From contig SUWK01000001.1 of NCBI GenBank assembly GCA_015061525.1, positions 1-64,000 on the forward strand: DNA of 64,000 nt, in the 5' to 3' direction. Position numbers and translations under genes: made by a program. Below the pieces are notes generated by a model. That model ran no database searches and was not told where the DNA came from. It was given only the letters and a program-made list of their open reading frames with translations. Positions 61,324-64,000 of the stretch are shown one piece after another (the first letter of the stretch is position 1; every line of letters starts with the position of its first letter). This stretch comes from Lentisphaerota bacterium (GTDB lineage Bacteria > Verrucomicrobiota > Lentisphaeria > Victivallales > Victivallaceae).

Positions 61324-61352
61324 TTGCAGGAATGATGAAAAAACAGTATATT
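61324..61352 (+). promoter_or_regulatory. Promoter of the pyrR-pyrB-pyrC operon
   Basis: TTGCAG (61324-61329), a 17-base spacer and TATATT (61347-61352). It predicts a leader of only about 25 bases before pyrR, too short for a classical PyrR attenuator. Confidence 0.6.
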
Positions 61353-61384
61353 AAAGCAACTGATAAATTCAGTGGAGAAAAAAT

Positions 61385-61930
61385 ATGAATTCTTATGTGC
61401 AGCTTTTTGATGCGGAGCAGATGATGACCAAAATCCGCGAACTTGCCGTGCAGATTGCGGATCAATTTGCAAATTCCGGCAGGGAACTTGCGCTGGTCGG
61501 TATCCATCAATTGGGGGTACCGCTGGCACGTTTGCTTCATGAAGAGTTGAATAAACTCGGTATAAAAACTGAGTTCGGTATGCTTGATATCACCATGTAC
61601 CGGGATGATATCGGCACACGCAATCTGCTTCCGATGATCCACGAAACGGTGATCCCGTTTGATGTGGATGACCGGATCATTATTCTGGTTGACGATGTGT
61701 TGTCTTCCGGCAGAACGATCAGGGCGGCACTGGATGCTCTGACAGATTACGGCAGACCGGGGTTGATCCGGCTGGCAGTGTTGGTTGACCGCGGTGAACC
61801 GGAGTTTCCGATCCGGGCGGATTTTGTCGGTTTTGAAGTTTCTCTGCCTGCGGAACGCAAAGTGCTTGTGAATTTTGAAACTGTTGATAATGTGGCAGCC
61901 GGGATCTATGATGTGAATTGGCAAAAATAA
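61385..61930 (+). CDS. pyrR: PyrR: pyrimidine regulatory protein / uracil phosphoribosyltransferase
   Basis: 181 aa, normal PyrR length. ELALVGIHQLGVPLARLL opens the fold, TMYRDDI is the flexible-loop segment, and IILVDDVLSSGRTIRAALDAL is the 13-residue PRPP-binding motif. PyrR proteins make UMP from uracil and PRPP, and in Gram-positive bacteria also bind pyr mRNA to cause attenuation. No attenuator hairpin is visible upstream of or after this gene, so its regulatory action here is uncertain. First gene of the pyr operon. Confidence 0.9.
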   Translation: MNSYVQLFDAEQMMTKIRELAVQIADQFANSGRELALVGIHQLGVPLARLLHEELNKLGIKTEFGMLDITMYRDDIGTRNLLPMIHETVIPFDVDDRIIILVDDVLSSGRTIRAALDALTDYGRPGLIRLAVLVDRGEPEFPIRADFVGFEVSLPAERKVLVNFETVDNVAAGIYDVNWQK

Positions 61931-61957
61931 ATAAAATAACAGAAACGGAAATCAGCG

Positions 61958-62881
61958 ATGCAGTGGAAAAGAAAAGATTTGCTCGGTCTTTATGACTTGA
62001 GTGCCGAGGAGATTACTTTCATCCTCGATACCGCCGCCGAATTCAAGAAAGTTTCCGAACGGCGGGTGAAAAAAGTTCCCGCTTTGCGCGGAATGACGGT
62101 GGTGAATTTTTTTGTGGAACCCAGTACCAGAACCAGGGTTTCGTTTGAACTTGCCGAACAACGCCTGAGTGCAGATATCGTCAATATGCAGGCGCAGGCA
62201 AGCAGTCTGCTTAAAGGCGAAACTCTGTTGGATACTGTAAAGAATATCGAAGCTCTTCAGGTCGATCTCGTGGTTATGCGCCACAGTGCCACCGGGGCGC
62301 AGAATTTCATTGCGGACCGCTTGAAATGCGGAGTTATCAATGCCGGAGACGGCGCGCATGAACACCCGACTCAGGGGTTGTTAGACCTTTTCACCATCCG
62401 TGAAAAGAAAGGCGGTTTCAAGGGATTGAATGTTTCCATTATCGGCGATATTCTCCACAGCCGGGTTGCCCGCAGCAACATCTGGGGACTGCTTAAACTG
62501 GGAGCCAATGTCACCGTTGCCGGGCCGTCAACTCTTGTTCCACGGGAATTTGAGGAAATCGGTGTGCGGGTGTGCCACAATTTAAAAGATGCTGTAGTCA
62601 ATGCTGATGTCGTAAATTTGCTGCGTATTCAGCACGAACGGCAGAATAACGGATTTTTCCCGGGAATCGGGGAGTATTCATCTCACTTCGGTCTCAAAGC
62701 CGCTACACTTGATATGATGAAACCGGATGCTTTGATCATGCATCCCGGTCCCATTAACCGTGATGTCGAGCTTGCCGGAGAAGTTGCAGATGGGCCCAAC
62801 TCGGTTATTTTGGAACAGGTTACCAATGGTCTTGCAGTGCGTATGGCGGTGTTGTTTTTAGTTGCGGGGTGCCGGAAATGA
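61958..62881 (+). CDS. pyrB: Aspartate carbamoyltransferase catalytic subunit
   Basis: 307 aa. FVEPSTRTRVSFELAEQRL is the carbamoyl-phosphate motif (S-T-R-T-R); VVMRHSATGAQNF, NAGDGAHEHPTQGLLDLFTI and IMHPGPINRDVEL are ATCase-specific and separate it from the OTC at 38007-38912. It forms carbamoyl-aspartate in pyrimidine synthesis. It lies 27 bases after pyrR, and its stop overlaps the pyrC start (ATGA). Confidence 0.95.
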   Translation: MQWKRKDLLGLYDLSAEEITFILDTAAEFKKVSERRVKKVPALRGMTVVNFFVEPSTRTRVSFELAEQRLSADIVNMQAQASSLLKGETLLDTVKNIEALQVDLVVMRHSATGAQNFIADRLKCGVINAGDGAHEHPTQGLLDLFTIREKKGGFKGLNVSIIGDILHSRVARSNIWGLLKLGANVTVAGPSTLVPREFEEIGVRVCHNLKDAVVNADVVNLLRIQHERQNNGFFPGIGEYSSHFGLKAATLDMMKPDALIMHPGPINRDVELAGEVADGPNSVILEQVTNGLAVRMAVLFLVAGCRK

Positions 62882-64000
62882 GTGAATTACTGTTGAAAAA
62901 TGCGCGGATCGTCGATCCGGCACGTAATATTGATGAAATTGGTGACATTGCTGTTGCCGACGGGGTGATCGTCGAAGCTGCTTCATTGAAGTCACCGGAA
63001 GTTATCGACTTAACCGGAAAAGTGCTTTCTCCCGGATTTATTGATGTTCATGTCCATTTGCGTCAGCCGGGAAACACCACTGCTGAAACGATTGCCAGCG
63101 GTACTGCTGCTGCAGCCGCCGGAGGATTTACTTCCATCGTGGCTATGCCAAATACCAATCCCAGTGCAGATACTGCCGGTGCGATTGAGTATTTGCGCCG
63201 TATTGCCGATGAACAGGGCATGGTCAAAGTGCTGCCCTGCGGCAATATGACCAAAGGCGGTAAAGGCGAGGAGATGGCTGGTATCGGTTCTCTGAAAAAT
63301 GCCGGAGTAGTCGCATTGAGCGATGACGGTAAATGTATTCAGGATCACGGTTTGATGCGTCATGTGGTTGAATACGCAAAAAGTTTCAATTTGCCGATCC
63401 TTGACCATTGCGAAGAGACAACTCTTGCTTCCGGCGGAGTGATGAATGAGGGAAAATGGTCGGTTCTGCTTGGAATGAATGGTATTCCCGGAGCATCTGA
63501 AGAGTTGATTATTGCCCGGAACATTATTTTTGCCCGGCAGATCAATTGGAAGATCCATATGCAGCATGTCAGCACCAAAGACAGTGTTGACATGCTCCGG
63601 CGCGCCAGAGCCAAAGGTGTTCCGGTTACCGGTGAAGCAACTCCGCACCATTTGAGTTTGACCGATGAGTGTGTAAAAAAATTTGATACCAACTATAAAA
63701 TGAATCCGCCGCTGCGCTCTGAAGAGGATCGTCAGGCTTTGATTCAGGGTATTGCCGATGGTACAATCACTGTTATTGCCACGGATCATGCGCCTCATAC
63801 CCAGACCGCCAAACTTGTGGAATTTGATCATGCTCCATTCGGTATTATCGGTTTGGAAACGGCATTGCCGGTCTGTTTTACACAACTGGTCGTGCCGGGA
63901 ATCATCACTATTCCGCAGTTGATTTCCAAATTCACCACCGGTCCGGCGGATGTATTGGGATTGGAAAACTACTCTCTTTCCATCGGAAATCCGGCAGATA
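62878..64000 (+). CDS. pyrC: Dihydroorotase, cut by window end
   Basis: At least 374 codons open to the window edge; absent from the ORF track because no stop is reached. ATG at 62878 overlaps the pyrB stop by four bases. GFIDVHVHLRQPG carries the first metal-site His pair, MPNTNPS follows, then ILDHCEE and MQHVSTKDSV give further His ligands and VIATDHAPHTQ the catalytic Asp. This is a class I, multifunctional-type dihydroorotase (PyrC/PyrX style). It closes carbamoyl-aspartate to dihydroorotate. The remaining ~50 residues lie outside the window. Confidence 0.93.
   Translation, partial: MSELLLKNARIVDPARNIDEIGDIAVADGVIVEAASLKSPEVIDLTGKVLSPGFIDVHVHLRQPGNTTAETIASGTAAAAAGGFTSIVAMPNTNPSADTAGAIEYLRRIADEQGMVKVLPCGNMTKGGKGEEMAGIGSLKNAGVVALSDDGKCIQDHGLMRHVVEYAKSFNLPILDHCEETTLASGGVMNEGKWSVLLGMNGIPGASEELIIARNIIFARQINWKIHMQHVSTKDSVDMLRRARAKGVPVTGEATPHHLSLTDECVKKFDTNYKMNPPLRSEEDRQALIQGIADGTITVIATDHAPHTQTAKLVEFDHAPFGIIGLETALPVCFTQLVVPGIITIPQLISKFTTGPADVLGLENYSLSIGNPAD

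Noticed and set aside
60824-61924. 366-aa minus-strand ORF spanning the M16 gene end and pyrR
   Set aside because: It crosses two well-supported genes and a promoter on the opposite strand; no domain was seen.

Overview
This window looks like chromosomal DNA of a member of the PVC superphylum, most likely Lentisphaerota (Victivallis-like, gut-associated). That placement is an inference. It rests on a pseudopilin-like secreted protein, a DUF4838-type glycan hydrolase, CBM9-like secreted proteins, V-type ATPase subunits, a Minf_1886-family protein and giant strand-loop-strand (SLS) repeat proteins; no rRNA gene is present to confirm it. Genes are densely packed, often with 1- or 4-base stop/start overlaps. 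Most candidate promoters share a TTGNNN-N17-TATATT pattern.

Layout. 1-820: the 3' end of an IS3-type insertion sequence, an array of three hairpins, one copy of a ~190 bp dispersed repeat, and a promoter with a tiny ORF. 820-8524: a probable glycan locus. A minus-strand set (DUF4838 hydrolase with two C-terminal binding-type domains, pseudopilin, metallo-beta-lactamase-fold hydrolase) is divergent from an MFS/GPH-type transporter and a protein combining a PLC-like His/Asp pattern with an NPCBM-like domain; a LacI-type palindrome lies upstream of the DUF4838 gene. 8525-14420: a lipoprotein coupled to a DUF3142 protein, then fabG, trmL and rsmB. 14489-21560: Na+/solute symporter, proA, V-ATPase subunits I and K (K carries the Na+ ligand pattern) and a lipoate ligase. 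21566-28700: a minus-strand run in which zinc ABC transporter genes (znuA, znuC, znuB) lead into a TPR lipoprotein, dnaG, a lipoprotein and two CBM9-like proteins. 28868-42109: an NAD-dependent reductase, a HisF with altered loop residues, FtsQ, a marR-RND efflux operon, argD-argF-mntP, a metallophosphoesterase and a secreted alpha/beta hydrolase.

42183-53781 is the most unusual part. Two large paralogous surface or secreted proteins (1991 and 1124 aa) face each other across rpsD and a hexose-6-phosphate mutarotase. Both open with nearly the same ~150 aa domain carrying HETDHLLGTL(D/S)H, followed by SLS repeats; the first ends in Fn3-like domains and RTX Ca2+-binding repeats, the second in three CARDB-like domains. 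The DNA encoding the shared N-terminus forms a ~440 bp inverted repeat about 10.6 kb apart, and both bodies hold near-identical 54 or 57 bp tandem units. This layout could allow inversion-driven body swapping and in-frame length variation.

53885-64000: a predicted lipoprotein carrying a uridine-kinase-like P-loop domain, a ZIP metal transporter, ffh with two small conserved genes and an M16 peptidase, and the start of a pyrR-pyrB-pyrC operon cut by the window end. No tRNA, rRNA or CRISPR array was found.
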